Positions 25,963-35,540 of a DNA stretch of 64,000 bases are shown here, one piece after another. Origin of the DNA: Novosphingobium sp. TH158 (lineage in GTDB: Bacteria; Pseudomonadota; Alphaproteobacteria; Sphingomonadales; Sphingomonadaceae); the NCBI RefSeq assembly GCF_002855555.1, contig NZ_PKRT01000001.1, positions 1,330,001 through 1,394,000 of the forward strand, in the 5' to 3' direction. The notes under the pieces are model-generated. The model was not told the origin of the DNA and searched no databases. It saw only the letters and a program-made list of their open reading frames with translations. The translations under genes were made by a program, and so were the position numbers. How positions within the stretch are numbered: position 1 is the first letter of the stretch; every line of letters starts with the position of its first letter.

Positions 25963-27101
25963 TCCGCCACCGGGTGCGCGCGCAGGTAGTCGGCGAAATA
26001 GGGGGCGATGTCCTCCTTCGACCAGCCCCATTCCTCCAGCGAATAGCTGTGCTTGCCGTGCTTGTTCTGGGGATTTGCCGCAAGCCAGCCGCGCATGGCC
26101 GCCTCTGCTTCGGGGGTCCAATCGTCACCCAGCCAGGCATAGATCTTGCGGACCGTGGCGATCGGGTCGCTCACCAGGTCGCGGTAGTAGAGATCGTAGA
26201 TCAGGCCGGGATTCTCCCGCGCGAATTCGAGCGGGCGCGAAGCGTGCAGCGCCAGCTGAAGCGGGAAATGGTGCTTCATGTAGTCGCGGTTCTCGTCAGC
26301 CTCGCTGAACGGGCGGCTACCGGCCCGCATGGCGAAGGACGAAGCGAAGGCCTTGTAGGGATCGCGATGCGTCCAGATCACCTTCGCATCGGGGAAGGTC
26401 TTGTAGATCTGCCGGATGAACAGGGCATCGGACGGCATCTTCAGCACCCATCGTCCGGGATTGGTCGATTGCAGCACCTGCAGCGCGCGCTTGCGATGGG
26501 CAAAGGCGCTCTCCATGTCGGTGAACAGGATCCAGTCATGGTAGACGGGCGTCGTTGTCGTCACCGCCAGCATCAGCGAACGGAAATCCTGCGCCACCAG
26601 GTGCACGCATTCGGTGGGGCTGTCGCCGGGCTCGAAGTGGGCGGCCGCAACCTTGCCCGCGTGCTTCAGGATCATTTCATCCTTCGCCACTTCGGCAAGG
26701 CAGCGCGGATCGCTGCGCAATGCGCCAGGTGCGGCAGGCGGGGCCACGTTGTAGGCTTCCCAGCGCAGCATCGAGCGGTTCGCCGGGTCTGCTTCGAGCA
26801 TGTAGCTGAGCATGGTCGTGCCGGTGCGCGGCAGGCCAAGGATGAACACCGGCCGCTCCACCGGCTGCTGCGCCAGCGCGGGATTGCGGCGGTGCCAGTC
26901 ATCCACCTGCATGCGGGCGGCCAGGCAATCGACATAGCGGTTGCGGACCGATGCCCAGCCGCGTTCGGTAAGGCGCTGTTCGCGGGCATGGTCCTTGAGA
27001 AGGATTTCGAGCCCTTCCTTCCAGGAATCGCAGTCGGGCAGGCCAAGGCCGCCGGTCTTTTCGATGGCTCCGTCGATGATGGCCTGCATTGTCAGTGTCA
27101 T
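25959..27101 (-). CDS. Sulfotransferase family protein
   Basis: A 380-residue protein with the PAPS-binding P-loop variant FILGLPRTGTTMLSYML near residue 89 and the 3'-phosphate motif HRDPYKAFASSF near 248. These are typical of the large bacterial Sulfotransfer family that transfers sulfate from PAPS to alcohols or amines. Members of this long branch are common in sphingomonads and actinomycetes but have few known substrates. Overlaps the dehydrogenase gene by four bases and is divergent from the MBL gene, sharing a 206-base intergenic region. Confidence 0.85.
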   Translation of the reverse strand: MTLTMQAIIDGAIEKTGGLGLPDCDSWKEGLEILLKDHAREQRLTERGWASVRNRYVDCLAARMQVDDWHRRNPALAQQPVERPVFILGLPRTGTTMLSYMLEADPANRSMLRWEAYNVAPPAAPGALRSDPRCLAEVAKDEMILKHAGKVAAAHFEPGDSPTECVHLVAQDFRSLMLAVTTTTPVYHDWILFTDMESAFAHRKRALQVLQSTNPGRWVLKMPSDALFIRQIYKTFPDAKVIWTHRDPYKAFASSFAMRAGSRPFSEADENRDYMKHHFPLQLALHASRPLEFARENPGLIYDLYYRDLVSDPIATVRKIYAWLGDDWTPEAEAAMRGWLAANPQNKHGKHSYSLEEWGWSKEDIAPYFADYLRAHPVAE

Positions 27102-27307
27102 TGGGGTACCGCCCGGTAATTGCGTTGCACGGTCCAGAAACCATCGGTCACAAACGCGGACAAGATTGTTCTATTTGCCTTGCACGCCGGAATTTGCGCT
27201 ATAGGACGCAATCAATCGGTCAGGCCGGTCGGCACGCCGCAGCCGTATTGCCTCGCCGCGCCGGGCATCCTTCTATTCGCGAGCAGCCAACAGGAGTGCG
27301 CCGACCC

Positions 27308-28558
27308 GTGAACCAGCCAAATTCGCCAGACCAGAACCTGCGCGCCGCCCAGATGATCCGCTCGGGCGAAGGGCAGTCGGAAGCGATCGATCGCGGCAAC
27401 GGCATCTGGGAAAGCCGGGGCGTGGGCAACAGCTATCTCGTGACGACCGGCGATGGCGATGTACTGGTCAATGCCGGCACGCTGGCCGATGCCCGCCGCA
27501 GCCGGGGCCTGTTTGCCAAGGTATCATCACAGCCGATCCGCAAGATCGTGCTGACCCAGAGCCACGCCAACCAGTATGGCGGGCTGGAGATATTCAAGAC
27601 GAGCAGCAACGAGGTGCTCGCGCACCGCCTCTACCCGGAGGAGCGGCGCTGGAACGAGGCGCTGTCGGAACACTACCGCCGGGGATCGCGCAGGATATTC
27701 GGCGGGATCACCGGGCGCACCGAAGACATGGTGCCCACCGCGGAAGTCTCGCCCGATGTCCTGCTGGGCGACGAGGGCACGCAGTTCACCCTTGGCGGGC
27801 GCAGGTTCGAGGTCATCTGGACCCCGGGTGGTGAAACCCGTTCGGCCGTGATCGTCTGGCTACCGCAGGAACGCGTCGCGATTGTCGGCAACCTGTTCGG
27901 CCCGCTGTTCGCCAACCATCCCAATCTCAACACGCTGCGCGGCGACAAGCCGCGTTCGGCGATGGAGTTCGTCGCCTCGATCCGCAAGCTGCGCGACCTG
28001 CGGCCCGTGCAGATCCTGACCGGGCATGAGGACATTCGCGGTGAAGAGCATATCCGCAAGGAGGTCGGCCGGATCGCCGATGCCGTGCAATGGGTTCACG
28101 ACCGCACGCTTGAGGGCATGAACCAGGGCAAGGACCTGCGATCCCTGATGCGCGAGATCAGGACGCCCCCGGAACTCACGCTTACCGAGGAATATGGCAA
28201 GCTTTCGTGGAACGTGCGGGCCATCTGGCACGAATACACCGGCTGGTTCGATCCGGCGCGCGGCACCACCGAGCTTTACGACGTGCCGCCGGAAAGCATC
28301 GGGCCGGCGCTGGCGGAGCTGGCCGGCGGGGCTGCTCGGCTGGCCGAAAGGGCGCAGGCCTTCCTCAAGACCGGACAGCCGCTCGAGGCGCTGCACCTTG
28401 TCGACATGGCGCTGGCGGCAGAGCCCGACTGCCTGCCGGCAAAGCAGGCCAAGCGCGATGCGCTGATCCTGCTCGATCACCAGACCGGCGGTCGCAACCT
28501 GTGGGAACGGCGCTGGATTGCCGCGCAGATCCGGGATCTGGGCCTGGCTGATGCCTGA
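27308..28558 (+). CDS. Metallo-beta-lactamase-fold protein with alkylsulfatase-like C domain, metal motif eroded
   Basis: A 416-residue protein, start GTG 27308 with GGAG upstream; ATG 27353 is an alternative. N-terminal MBL domain (about 30-280) with VGNSYLVTTGDGDVLVNAG, and a C-terminal alkylsulfatase-dimerisation type domain (about 290-416, WFDPARGTTELYDVPPESI). In SdsA1-type alkylsulfatases the metal motif reads THSHADH; here it is TQSHANQ (near residues 81-87), with two His and the Asp replaced, and the ENATHN-type Glu is replaced by a GNLFGPLFANHPNL segment. NTLRGDKPRS is retained. Zinc binding is therefore doubtful; a changed metal site or a non-hydrolytic role is possible. Confidence 0.8.
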   Translation: MNQPNSPDQNLRAAQMIRSGEGQSEAIDRGNGIWESRGVGNSYLVTTGDGDVLVNAGTLADARRSRGLFAKVSSQPIRKIVLTQSHANQYGGLEIFKTSSNEVLAHRLYPEERRWNEALSEHYRRGSRRIFGGITGRTEDMVPTAEVSPDVLLGDEGTQFTLGGRRFEVIWTPGGETRSAVIVWLPQERVAIVGNLFGPLFANHPNLNTLRGDKPRSAMEFVASIRKLRDLRPVQILTGHEDIRGEEHIRKEVGRIADAVQWVHDRTLEGMNQGKDLRSLMREIRTPPELTLTEEYGKLSWNVRAIWHEYTGWFDPARGTTELYDVPPESIGPALAELAGGAARLAERAQAFLKTGQPLEALHLVDMALAAEPDCLPAKQAKRDALILLDHQTGGRNLWERRWIAAQIRDLGLADA

Positions 28559-29483
28559 TCCGGTCGTCAGCAACGCAGGGATGCACAGGCGCGGGCGAAG
28601 CCTTGATGTCCTGGCGCAGATGGACGTTGCCGGCGCCCACATCTTTGTTGCCGACCTGTTTCACGAAAAGCGCGAGGTCAACAGCTTCCGGCGCGACAGG
28701 GTTTACTGGATCGACCTGTGTCTCACCCCGCGGCGACCCAATGCCACGGCCAGTTTCGTTGCCGAATGGGGGCGCAATCGCTCCGCCGAACTGGGCTCGC
28801 TGATTGCCTTTCCTCCCCGCAAGAGCCTTGAGCTGATCAGCGCCGGCGGCGGACGGCACGTGTCGATCATCTGCCAGATGCAGGCAGACCTGGTCGACCG
28901 CTGGCTGCCCGAACCGTTCGAATGGACCGACCGGCGGCTGGAGGCGACGCTGGATATCGCCAGCGACACGATCCGCCCCCTGATGCTCAGGCTGAATCAC
29001 GAGCTGCGCGATCCCGGGGCCGGGTCAGAGGAACTGTGCCGTGCGATCGTGCAGCAGATCGCCATCGAACTTGCCCGCTACCTGGCGAATGCCAATGCCC
29101 CCGATGAGCGCGGCGGTCTCGCCAGCTGGCGGCTGCGGCGGATCGACGAGCGCATCGCCGATCCCCACCAGCCGTTCCCGACCGTCACCGAGCTGGCCGG
29201 GATCTGCCGGCTTTCCCCGCGCCAGTTGAGCCGCGCCTTCAGGATCAGCAAGGGGTCGTCGGTCAGCGACCATCTCGCCCAGCGCCGGATCGAGAAGGCC
29301 AAGCGCCGGCTTTACAGCGACGAGAGCCTCGATGCGATCGCGGCCGAGCTGGGCTTTGCCTCGCAGTCAACCTTCACCACCGCGTTCCGGCGCGCGACCG
29401 GCACGACCCCCGATCAGTTCCGCAGGCAGACATCGGCAGGATCGGGTGCAAAAACGAAGCCCAATTCCGCAAAGGCGTCATGA
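28551..29483 (+). CDS. AraC family transcriptional regulator
   Basis: A 310-residue regulator with an N-terminal sensing region lacking a recognisable cupin and a C-terminal AraC DNA-binding domain (about 195-295). The two helix-turn-helices are visible: LAGICRLSPRQLSRAFRI and IAAELGFASQSTFTTAFRRATG, the second ending in TPDQFRRQ. It overlaps the MBL gene by 8 bases and is followed by the TonB-dependent receptor. It most likely controls this receptor and the MBL gene in response to the imported compound. Confidence 0.88.
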   Translation: MPDPVVSNAGMHRRGRSLDVLAQMDVAGAHIFVADLFHEKREVNSFRRDRVYWIDLCLTPRRPNATASFVAEWGRNRSAELGSLIAFPPRKSLELISAGGGRHVSIICQMQADLVDRWLPEPFEWTDRRLEATLDIASDTIRPLMLRLNHELRDPGAGSEELCRAIVQQIAIELARYLANANAPDERGGLASWRLRRIDERIADPHQPFPTVTELAGICRLSPRQLSRAFRISKGSSVSDHLAQRRIEKAKRRLYSDESLDAIAAELGFASQSTFTTAFRRATGTTPDQFRRQTSAGSGAKTKPNSAKAS

Positions 29484-29645
29484 TTTTCCTGAACGGACGC
29501 AAAAGCGGTTTTTGAACCCGCCGGGCGGGCCTCCGTTGGTCGCGAAACGCTGGCAAAGATCGGTCTGACCACTCCATTTAGGCGCCCTTCGCCCGGCGGC
29601 TACCGCCGGCAGCGAAACGCCATGCAAAAACCCAGGGAGGGACGA

Positions 29646-32498
29646 ATGACCAGAATCCGCAACCTTGCAGTCCGTCGCGCAATCCTCGCCAGCGTCGCGA
29701 CGATGGCGATGCTGCCCGCCGCCGCGCTTGCCCAGACCACAGCGCCTGACGATACCGCGAGCGAAGAGGACGCCGGTGCAGACAGCGAAATCGTCGTCAC
29801 CGGTACGCTGGTTCGCGGTGCTCCGCCGGTCGGCTCGAACCTCATCAGCGTCGGTCAGGACAAGATCGCGCAGACCGGTTCGACGACCGCCAACGAACTG
29901 CTCGCCACCCTGCCGCAGGTCACCAACCTGTTCAACAACGTGCCGACCGCGCGCCTGGGCGTGGCGGTTAACAACATTCAGGTGGTGCGTCCCAACCTGC
30001 GCAACCTCGCGTCCGAAACCGGGTCGTCCGCATCCACGCTCGTTCTGTTCGACGGCCACCGGATCAGCGCGGTTGGCGTCACCCAGAACGCGGTCGATCC
30101 CGACATCATCCCCCCGATCGCGATCGAGCGCGTCGAGGTTGTGACTGACGGCGGATCGTCGACTTACGGTTCCGACGCGGTCGGCGGCGTGATCAACTTC
30201 ATCACCCGCAAGCGCTTCGATGGTCTGAAGGTGACCTCGACCTATGGCTTTGCCGACAATTACTACCAGGTCCAGGCCGGCGCGATCGTCGGCAAGGACT
30301 GGGGTTCGGGCTCGATCTTCGCGGCCTACAACTACCAGCACAACGATTCGCTGTTCGCGCACGATCTCGGCTTCATCCGCGATGTGGACTGGTTCTCGGC
30401 CAGCCTCACCCCGCGCGGCCGTTCGTGCACGCCGGGCAACGTCCAGATCGCGGCTGGCGGCGTCACTAACCAGTATGCCCTGCCGAACCTGACCTCGACC
30501 ACGCCCAATGCCTGCGACTATGGCAACAACACCGTGGTTCCCGCTTCGACCCGCCACGGCGCGCTTGTCGGCCTCCATCAGGAGCTTTCGCCCGGCCTGA
30601 CCGTCGATCTTCGCAGCTTCTACGGCCAGCGCGCCACGCAGGGCCGCGCCGATGCGGCCGGCTCGGTCAGCGTGACCGGCGGTTCGAGCGCATCCAACCC
30701 GCGCCAGTTCTATTACACCCAGGTGCCCGGCCAGAGCGCAACTGCCACGCAGACCGTGTTCTTCAACCTGAACAATGCGCTCGGGACAAGCGTGATGCAG
30801 TCCGGCACCAAGTTCGAGGAATGGGGCACGAGCGCCGAATTCACCGCCAAGCTTTCCGATTCCTGGCAGCTGCGCACCCTCTTCAACTACAGCGAGAGCC
30901 GCAGCGACTTCCACATCCAGGGCCTGAACACGACGCTGCTCAACAGCTTCGGCAAGGGCACCACGGCGGCCACGGCGATCAACTTCTACAACCCGGGCAC
31001 AGGCGCCAACGACGCTGCGAACATCCGGGCGCTGATCGACACCGAAAACGCCGGACAGAGCAAGGAAAGCCTGCTCGACCTGCGCGCGATCATCGACGGC
31101 ACCCTCTTCACCCTGCCGGGTGGTGAGGTGAAGCTGGCCGCCGGTTACGAACACATCCACGACGCGTTCCGCCAGCGCACCGCGCCCGCGAACACGTCGA
31201 TCGGTTCGATCAACGCGGTTGCCTTCACCCCCTACGTCCGCAGCGTGGATTCGGCCTTCGGCGAAGTGCAGGTTCCGATCGTCGGCCCTGACAACCAGGG
31301 CGGGTTCATCCATTCGCTGACCCTCGCCGGTTCGGTCCGTTACGACCATTACAGCGACTTCGGCAGCACCACGAACCCCAAGATCGGCGTGACGTTCAAG
31401 CCGGTCGAGTGGCTGGGCCTGCGCGGCAACTACAACACCTCGTTCAACGCGCCTTCGCCGAACGACCAGCTCGGCGCGCTGCGCAACACGGCGCAATACA
31501 ATGCCATCAATGCCTTCGTGAAGCCGGGCGACACCCCGACCGCGGTGGGCGTCGTGTCATTGCAGGGGTCCAACCCGGGCCTCGTCCCTCAGACGGCGAA
31601 GTCCTGGTCGCTCGGCGTCGATCTCGACCCGCCGTTCCTTTCCGGCTTCCACGCCAGCGTCAACTACTACAACGTCAAGTTCAAGGACGTGATCGGCATT
31701 CCGACCCCGAATTCCGGCATCTTCGCGAACTTCCCGAACAACGTCACCTCCGCGCCGGGCGGCCTGCCGCTCTCGACGATCCAGAACTTCCTGAATTCGT
31801 CGGGCGCACCCAATGCCTCGGCGATCCTCGCTTCGGTGACGACCGGCTGCACCAACACTGCCGCCTGTCCGAACGTCTACGAACTGGTCGATTTCCGCCA
31901 GGGCAACTACGGCAGCGTGAACGTGCAGGGCCTCGACTTCGCGACCTCCTACCGTATGCCGACCGGCTTCGGCGGACTGGATTTCGCGGTTTCGGGCAAC
32001 TACCAGCTCAGCCGCAAGACCCAGACGGGCGCCGGTTCGCCGGTGGTCAATCAGCTTGAGACCACGAACCTGGTGCTGCCGAGCGGCCTTCGCATCGTCG
32101 GCAATGCCAGCCCGAGGCTGACGCTGCAGGCAAGTGCGGGGGCAACCGTGGGTGCCCTGCGTGCCCAGGTAACGCTCAACCACACGAGCGGGTACAAGGT
32201 CCTGCGCTGCGACACGACCACCACTCCCGCCTGCAATCCGTCTGCAACCGGTGTCGCGACCTCCAGCGGCATCCTGCAGGACCGGGTGAGCGCCTACAAC
32301 ACGGTGAACCTGTTCCTGAAGTATGCGGTGCCGTCTGACAGCTGGCTGCTCAAGGACCTCGAGTTCACGGTCAACGTCAACAACCTGCTGGACACCGACC
32401 CGCCGCTCTACAAGGCAATCGGTACCTCGACCCCGGGCTACGCGAACGGCTTCACGCTGGGCCGCCTCGTCCAGTTCGGGCTTTCGAAGAAGTTCTAA
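29646..32498 (+). CDS. TonB-dependent outer-membrane receptor
   Basis: A 950-residue receptor. Signal peptide ends near LAQ (about residue 29), TonB-box-like SEIVVTGT is near 47, the plug follows (LPQVTNLFNNVPTA, then NLRNLASETGSSASTLVLFDGHRIS, ending GSDAVGGVINFITRKRFDG), then a 22-strand barrel ends in the outer-membrane signature LVQFGLSKKF with terminal Phe. GGGAGGGA precedes the start. The plug style is the large sphingomonad group with unknown, often aromatic or glycan, substrates. The 162-base upstream gap lacks an obvious promoter match. Confidence 0.95.
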   Translation: MTRIRNLAVRRAILASVATMAMLPAAALAQTTAPDDTASEEDAGADSEIVVTGTLVRGAPPVGSNLISVGQDKIAQTGSTTANELLATLPQVTNLFNNVPTARLGVAVNNIQVVRPNLRNLASETGSSASTLVLFDGHRISAVGVTQNAVDPDIIPPIAIERVEVVTDGGSSTYGSDAVGGVINFITRKRFDGLKVTSTYGFADNYYQVQAGAIVGKDWGSGSIFAAYNYQHNDSLFAHDLGFIRDVDWFSASLTPRGRSCTPGNVQIAAGGVTNQYALPNLTSTTPNACDYGNNTVVPASTRHGALVGLHQELSPGLTVDLRSFYGQRATQGRADAAGSVSVTGGSSASNPRQFYYTQVPGQSATATQTVFFNLNNALGTSVMQSGTKFEEWGTSAEFTAKLSDSWQLRTLFNYSESRSDFHIQGLNTTLLNSFGKGTTAATAINFYNPGTGANDAANIRALIDTENAGQSKESLLDLRAIIDGTLFTLPGGEVKLAAGYEHIHDAFRQRTAPANTSIGSINAVAFTPYVRSVDSAFGEVQVPIVGPDNQGGFIHSLTLAGSVRYDHYSDFGSTTNPKIGVTFKPVEWLGLRGNYNTSFNAPSPNDQLGALRNTAQYNAINAFVKPGDTPTAVGVVSLQGSNPGLVPQTAKSWSLGVDLDPPFLSGFHASVNYYNVKFKDVIGIPTPNSGIFANFPNNVTSAPGGLPLSTIQNFLNSSGAPNASAILASVTTGCTNTAACPNVYELVDFRQGNYGSVNVQGLDFATSYRMPTGFGGLDFAVSGNYQLSRKTQTGAGSPVVNQLETTNLVLPSGLRIVGNASPRLTLQASAGATVGALRAQVTLNHTSGYKVLRCDTTTTPACNPSATGVATSSGILQDRVSAYNTVNLFLKYAVPSDSWLLKDLEFTVNVNNLLDTDPPLYKAIGTSTPGYANGFTLGRLVQFGLSKKF

Positions 32499-32521
32499 GC
32501 CTGCCCTCAGCAGCTTGGATG

Positions 32522-32560
32522 GGCGGCCCGGTCACTTTCCTCCGACCGGGCCGCCTTTTT
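32522..32560 (+). terminator. Rho-independent terminator of the TonB-dependent receptor gene
   Basis: GGCGGCCCGGTC (32522-32533) pairs perfectly with GACCGGGCCGCC (32544-32555) around a 10-base loop and is followed by TTTTT. It lies 24 bases after the receptor stop, so it ends this transcript; it faces away from purU. Confidence 0.92.
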
Positions 32561-32603
32561 GCGTTCAGGCGGCAAGCCCGCCGCCGCGCTCGCCCCGGCC
32601 AGG

Positions 32604-33461
32604 TCAGTTGCGGAAGACGACCGTGCGCTGGCCGTTGAGCAGCACCCGGTCCTCAAGGTGCAGGCGCACGGCCTCTGCCAGCACGCGGCGTTCGATGTCG
32701 CGGCCCTTGCGGACCATGTCATCGGGCAGGTCGGCATGCGACACCGGCTCCACATCCTGGTGGATGATCGGCCCTTCATCGAGGTCCGCCGTCACGTAGT
32801 GCGCGGTCGCGCCGATCATCTTGACCCCGCGCGCATAGGCCTGGTGATAGGGCTTGGCCCCCTTGAAGCCGGGCAGGAAGGAATGGTGGATGTTGATGCA
32901 GCGGCCCGAAAGGAAGGCCGCCATCTCGTCCGAAAGGATCTGCATGTAGCGCGCCAGTACCACCAGTTCGGCCCGCGTTTCTTCCACCAGCGCGCGAACC
33001 TGCGCTTCCTGCGCCGCCTTGGTATCGCGGCTGACCGGCAGGTGGTGGAAAGGGATGTCGCCCAGCAGGGCATGATCGCTCAGCGCCGTGCGCGGGTGGT
33101 TGCTGACGATGGCGACAATATCCATAGAAAGCTCGCCGATGCGGTGGCGATAGAGCAGGTCGGCCAGGCAGTGATCGAACTTGCTGACCATCAGCAGAAC
33201 CCGGCGCGGGCGGTTCTTGCGCCGCAGCGACCAGGCCATGCCGAATTCGTGAGCGATTGGGCCGAACCCCTCGCGCAGTTCCTCGCGGTCGCCCGCGCCC
33301 GGATCGAAGGCTACCCGCATGAAGAAGCGGTTTTCCTCCGGATCGTCGAACTGCTGCGCCTCGATGATGTTGCATCCGGCCTGCGCCAGATAGCCGGTGA
33401 CGCGCGCAACGATGCCGGCGCGGTCGGGGCAGGAAAGGGTCAGCGTGCAGATATCGGGCAT
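32604..33461 (-). CDS. purU: Formyltetrahydrofolate deformylase PurU
   Basis: A 285-residue enzyme: an ACT domain (residues 1-85, [15 protein letters not shown]) and a formyltransferase-like catalytic domain (about 85-280) with IVSNHP, the His-containing [14 protein letters not shown], and [16 protein letters not shown]. It hydrolyses 10-formyl-tetrahydrofolate to formate and THF, balancing one-carbon pools. The start [10 protein letters not shown] at 33461 matches the family. It is separated by 238 bases from the divergent parvulin gene. Confidence 0.95.
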   Translation of the reverse strand: MPDICTLTLSCPDRAGIVARVTGYLAQAGCNIIEAQQFDDPEENRFFMRVAFDPGAGDREELREGFGPIAHEFGMAWSLRRKNRPRRVLLMVSKFDHCLADLLYRHRIGELSMDIVAIVSNHPRTALSDHALLGDIPFHHLPVSRDTKAAQEAQVRALVEETRAELVVLARYMQILSDEMAAFLSGRCINIHHSFLPGFKGAKPYHQAYARGVKMIGATAHYVTADLDEGPIIHQDVEPVSHADLPDDMVRKGRDIERRVLAEAVRLHLEDRVLLNGQRTVVFRN

Positions 33462-33699
33462 TCGGGCACTCTCTCTCGTCGCCGGCGATACAGAGACCGG
33501 ACTTTTCCCGGCTTTCCAGCACCGTGCCGGCTTGCGAGGCAATCAGGGCAAATGCGGCGAATTGCAACCCGCCGCGGCGGATTTCGCCCGGCGGCGTTGC
33601 CAGCCGCGCCGCGCCGTGCAAACTGCCGGGGCGCAAGCGACAGGGCAGCGGGAGGGCAGGCATGGGCAAGCGGCAATCGTCTGGCGGAGCAGCGGCGGC

Positions 33700-34515
33700 A
33701 TGACCCTGCGGGCCATCCTGCGCGAGCCGCTCGTCCATTTCCTGATCGCCGGGCTGGCGCTGTTCGCGTGGTTCGCCTGGCGCGGGACCGAGGCCGATCC
33801 GGCCAGCCGCACGATCAGCGTGGACAAGGCGCTGGTCACCCGCCTTGCCGCCAACTGGCAGCAGACCTGGCAACGTCCGCCAGGCAAGGCCGAACTGGAC
33901 CGGTTGATCGAGGACCACGTCCGCGAGGAGATCTACTATCGCGAGGCGCTGCGCCTTGGCCTTGATCGCGACGATACGGTGATCCGCCGCCGCCTGCGCG
34001 CGAAGATGGAATTCCTTGCCCAGTCGCAGGCCGATGCGCTCCAGCCCGACGAGGCGGAGCTGGAGGCCTGGCTGCGCGCCAATGCCGCCCGCTATGCCGG
34101 CGATGCGCGGCTGAGCTTTGACCAGGTCTATATCGCCACGGGCGGAGAGGCACGGGCACGGCAGGTGCTCGCCCGGCTGAACGGCGGGGCGGACTGGCGC
34201 GGATCGGGCGATGCGATCTCGCTGCCGGCATCGCTCGAAGCCCAGCCGCGTGCCCGCGTGGCCGCCGATTTCGGCGAAGGCTTCGCCGAGGCGCTGGCGA
34301 AAGCGCCGGGCGGCGCATGGCAGGGGCCGGTGCAATCGGGCTTCGGGCTCCACCTTGTCCGCCTGCGCGGCATGGCAGCGGGGCGGCTCCCCCCGCTGGC
34401 GGACGTGCGCCGGCAGGTGGAGAATGACTGGCGCGCGGCCAGGGCGCAGGAGCTGGAACAACAAGCCTTTGCCGCCCTGCGCCGCGACTATACGGTGCGG
34501 ATCGACCAGCCGTGA
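33700..34515 (+). CDS. Membrane-anchored parvulin-type peptidyl-prolyl isomerase
   Basis: A 271-residue protein with one N-terminal hydrophobic segment (about residues 10-29, HFLIAGLALFAWFAW) and a SurA/PpiC-like body. The parvulin domain (about 135-240) is recognisable but weak: RLSFDQVYIA near 133, then WQGPVQSGFGLHLVRLRG near 207. It probably assists folding of periplasmic or outer-membrane proteins. It overlaps the HupE-like gene by four bases. Catalytic activity is uncertain because the domain is divergent. Confidence 0.75.
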   Translation: MTLRAILREPLVHFLIAGLALFAWFAWRGTEADPASRTISVDKALVTRLAANWQQTWQRPPGKAELDRLIEDHVREEIYYREALRLGLDRDDTVIRRRLRAKMEFLAQSQADALQPDEAELEAWLRANAARYAGDARLSFDQVYIATGGEARARQVLARLNGGADWRGSGDAISLPASLEAQPRARVAADFGEGFAEALAKAPGGAWQGPVQSGFGLHLVRLRGMAAGRLPPLADVRRQVENDWRAARAQELEQQAFAALRRDYTVRIDQP

Positions 34516-35498
34516 GGGCGTGGCTTGCCCTGCTTTGCGTCGCGCTTGCGGCCCTTGTTGCCCTGCCTGCGCGGGCGGACGAGCTGCGCCCCGGTTACCT
34601 TGAATTCACCGAGCAGGCCCCCGGCTCGTGGAGGCTGGTTTGGAAGGCGCCGATGCGCGGCGGGATCAGGCCCGATACCCGGCCCGGATTGCCCGCGAAC
34701 TGCACGATGGGCGAGATCGGCGAAACGCGGATAGAACCGCCCTTCGCCACCTATGCCTGGCCGGTGCAGTGCCAGGGCGGCATCGCGGGCGGGCGCATTG
34801 GCCTCAGCGGGCTGGACGCGGCGCAAACCGATGTGCTGGTGCGCGTCGCCGCTCTGGGCAAGCCGGTGGAAGCCCTGCGCCTGACGGCGGCCGAGCCGGT
34901 TGCGACGATTCCCGGCGAGGCATCGACATGGCAGGTGGGCCCGACCTATCTCGTCATCGGTATCGAACACATCCTGTCCGGATACGATCACCTGCTGTTC
35001 GTGATCGCGCTGGTGCTGCTGCTGCGCCGGGGCTGGACGCTGTTCAAGGCGGCCACGGCCTTCACCCTGGCCCATTCGATCACGCTTGGCGCAGCCACGC
35101 TGGGCTTCATCGGCCTGCCGCAGGCTCCGGTGGAAGCGGGCATCGCGCTGTCCATCGTGTTCCTGGCGGAGGAGATTGCCAAGCGGCGGGATGGCGAACT
35201 GCGACTGTCCGAACGGCTGCCGTGGCTGGTGGCATTCGCTTTCGGCCTGCTGCACGGCTTCGGCTTTGCCGGGGCGCTCGGCGAAATCGGCCTGCCGCGC
35301 GGCGATGTGCCGATGGCGCTGCTGGCCTTCAACCTGGGCGTCGAGGCGGGGCAACTGGTCATCATTGCCGGCACCATGGCCGCGCTGGCGCTGGTCGTTC
35401 GACTGGCCCCGCGCGCGCAACGGCCTGCCGTCATGGCCGCAACCTATGCCATTGGCGCAGTGTCATCGATGTGGCTGATTGATCGGATCGCGATCTGA
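34512..35498 (+). CDS. HupE/UreJ family membrane protein
   Basis: A 328-residue protein starting GTG 34512, with a signal sequence to about residue 22 (PARA), a roughly 120-residue periplasmic region, and a HupE/UreJ-type membrane domain from about 150. The core motifs GIEHILSGYDHLLFVIALVLL and HSITLGAA with the HGFGFAGALGEIGLP segment carry His and Asp consistent with metal (nickel) binding. HupE/UreJ proteins move nickel or act near hydrogenase/urease genes, neither of which is here. Overlaps the parvulin gene by four bases. Confidence 0.8.
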   Translation: MRAWLALLCVALAALVALPARADELRPGYLEFTEQAPGSWRLVWKAPMRGGIRPDTRPGLPANCTMGEIGETRIEPPFATYAWPVQCQGGIAGGRIGLSGLDAAQTDVLVRVAALGKPVEALRLTAAEPVATIPGEASTWQVGPTYLVIGIEHILSGYDHLLFVIALVLLLRRGWTLFKAATAFTLAHSITLGAATLGFIGLPQAPVEAGIALSIVFLAEEIAKRRDGELRLSERLPWLVAFAFGLLHGFGFAGALGEIGLPRGDVPMALLAFNLGVEAGQLVIIAGTMAALALVVRLAPRAQRPAVMAATYAIGAVSSMWLIDRIAI

Positions 35499-35540
35499 TT
35501 GCGCCTTGGAAATTGGGGCTTGTCGGGTAAACCTTAGATA

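Noticed and set aside
21766..32600. Complete mobile island with integrase
   Set aside because: No integrase, transposase or insertion sequence ends were seen, and base composition is not visibly different; only the tRNA-proximal gene fragment hints at integration.
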